Part shown: positions 5,901-6,314 of the stretch, one piece after another
How the letters are laid out: each line of letters opens with the position of its first letter
Numbering within the stretch: the stretch's first letter is position 1
Assembly (NCBI GenBank): GCA_009885275.1
Contig: VFKY01000317.1
Location: 1 to 6,314 of the forward strand
Reading direction: 5' to 3'
DNA: 6,314 nucleotides
DNA from: Verrucomicrobiota bacterium
Lineage (GTDB): Bacteria; Verrucomicrobiota; Verrucomicrobiia; Verrucomicrobiales; Verrucomicrobiaceae
The notes under the pieces: model-generated
Database searches by the model: none
The model's input: only the letters and a program-made list of their open reading frames with translations
Told to the model about the DNA's origin: nothing
Program-made: the position numbers and the translations under genes

Positions 5901-6314
5901 TACCGCCATATCTTTGAGAGCAAGCACATCACTCGCATTGCCGATGTCCAAGACGTCAAAGAAGAACGCGCCAGCGTGAGGGTCGCCGGACTCATTCAGC
6001 GATTGGAAATCAAGTTCACCAAAAAAGACAACCGCGCCTTTGCTACCTTCGTGCTGGAAGATTTCTCCGGGACTGTCGAAGTCCTTGCGTGGAGCGAGAG
6101 CTATGAAAAATTCCGCGATCTCATCGTCGATGGCGCTGTGATCGGATTAAAGGGACGCTGTGAAAAAGACAATCGCTCCGAGACCATTCGCCTCACCATC
6201 CAAGAAGTAAAACCCCTCAAGCCAGCCAAGGAACCGAAGGAAGGTGCCAAGCCCAAGGCCAGCGCCCGCAAGCGTGAAGCGCTCGTGCTGCGACTGCATT
6301 CCGCCAAACACACC
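3000..6314 (+). CDS. dnaE: DNA polymerase III alpha subunit, 3' end beyond the window
   Basis: This is the catalytic subunit of the replicative polymerase. It extends DNA at the fork within the Pol III holoenzyme. 1105 codons are present without a stop; relatives are about 1150-1200 residues, so only the extreme C-terminus is missing. Domains in order: PHP (about 1-280), with HLHLH, TDHGN (41-45) and NDVH (207-210); palm, with GPGRGSAAGS (363-372), the catalytic PDVDIDF (404-410) and the third aspartate D558 in KMDFLGLKTL; fingers, with ALYRPGPMDLIPDF and GILIYQEQVQKAA; helix-hairpin-helix (about 831-895); a degenerate clamp-binding motif near 918-922; OB fold (about 991-1070); and a Lys/Ala/Pro-rich linker (1071-1092). 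All nine PHP metal ligands seem present, unlike E. coli. It is DnaE rather than PolC: the PHP domain is N-terminal and no DEDD exonuclease is inserted. I see no intein or frameshift. Confidence 0.98.
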   Translation, partial: MSDSFVHLHLHTEYSLLDGAVRIPDLMKRAKALGMPAVAMTDHGNLFGAIEFYQDAKKAGIKPIIGCEVYLAPGPMSERKDVPGRKRSSHLTLLAADNDGYANLVKLVTKAHLDGVYSKPRIDKEALALHAKGLICLSGCISGEINEFILSDREDEARKSIGEFCDIFGKDNFYLELHNHGMAAQHKCIVKLNEFAKEFGLKTVAANDVHFLNKEDHEAHDIMICIGTGANVHDEKRLHYSPEVYFKTSEQMRTLFEGMEEACDTTLEIAEKCNISLTLNPSSIEKYPQFAPPDGIDRNDYMQDLCLKGMVARYGNDRALNDTMLHERLTYELGIINKMNFTSYFLIVWDFIKWARDHGIPVGPGRGSAAGSLVAYVLGITDLCPIRFGLIFERFLNPDRVSPPDVDIDFCQTRRPEVIEYVRQHYGERSVSHIITFGTMGAKSVVRDVARVLGWSYGDADRLAKMIPTELNITLDKAVDKNPELKAALENESNIQQLWPYAKFLEGMIRNAGIHAAGIVIGDQPLDNFIPLTRGSEDEVVAQFAMGPLTYVGMLKMDFLGLKTLTVINDAVGFVNRRLPEFDINTIPLDDRKTYEMLQRGETVAVFQMESGGMTSTCLQLGPDRIEEIIALIALYRPGPMDLIPDFIQRKKGEKAVEYLHPLLEDVSKETYGILIYQEQVQKAANLLAGYTLGAADLLRRAMGKKDKAEMDSQRAIFVKGCLEVNQIPERKSNEIFDLLEKFAGYGFNKSHSAAYGIVTYRTAYLKANYPVEFMAAVLSYEVNSTDKIAGFVSECQRMGITILPPDVNRSMLKFAPDTIDDGTVPNAIRYGLSAVKNVGEAAVIAAITEREKNGPFLSADDFANRVDSRLINKRLMESLIKVGAFDFTGDSRSAIFSHIDKIIYDASNRQRDDKAGMVNLFGDDVLGATKNFIPAADAPPPWTKEEIMAFEKELLGFFVSGHPLDNYRHIFESKHITRIADVQDVKEERASVRVAGLIQRLEIKFTKKDNRAFATFVLEDFSGTVEVLAWSESYEKFRDLIVDGAVIGLKGRCEKDNRSETIRLTIQEVKPLKPAKEPKEGAKPKASARKREALVLRLHSAKHT

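Noticed and set aside
5166..5951. 261-codon minus-strand frame inside dnaE
   Set aside because: The plus strand here encodes uninterrupted DnaE fingers and helix-hairpin-helix sequence; long antisense frames are common opposite conserved genes. The same applies to the minus-strand frames at 3042-3389, 3528-4073 and 4662-5039.
3000..6314. Possible intein or split in dnaE
   Set aside because: The polymerase motifs follow one another at normal spacing with no inserted block, so there is no intein in the visible part.

Overview
The window looks like ordinary chromosomal DNA of a Gram-negative-type bacterium. A PVC-group source, probably Verrucomicrobiota, is my best guess. It rests on the DnaE sequence, the HGSNAT-like membrane acyltransferase and weak Shine-Dalgarno use. 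It is an impression from family knowledge, not a search result. I see no rRNA, tRNA, CRISPR array, insertion sequence or phage genes.

Layout, left to right. (1) The first 36 codons of a lipoprotein gene run leftward off the window (109 to 1, minus). (2) Diverging from it is a polytopic membrane protein of the heparan-alpha-glucosaminide N-acetyltransferase-like family (226-1326, plus). The 116-bp gap between them holds a perfect 7-bp inverted repeat. (3) A compact type II toxin-antitoxin operon follows: a Phd/YefM-type antitoxin (1445-1732) and a RelE/ParE-type toxin (1729-2055) overlapping by ATGA. Repeated AGCATG half-sites lie in front and probably form its operator. (4) A single-pass membrane protein of unknown function lies on the minus strand (2854-2090), convergent with the toxin. 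It carries about three copies of a short beta-type repeat and a C-terminal domain. (5) From 3000 to the right edge runs dnaE, the replicative DNA polymerase III alpha subunit. 1105 codons are present and the 3' end lies outside the window.

These genes do not form one pathway. The toxin-antitoxin pair is a self-contained, probably mobile module between housekeeping or envelope genes. The points most worth checking are the complete metal-binding set in the DnaE PHP domain (which suggests built-in proofreading), a clamp-binding motif in DnaE that lacks its usual glutamine, the half-sites before the toxin-antitoxin operon, and the repeat architecture of the unknown membrane protein. I found no convincing evidence of a wholly new multi-gene system.
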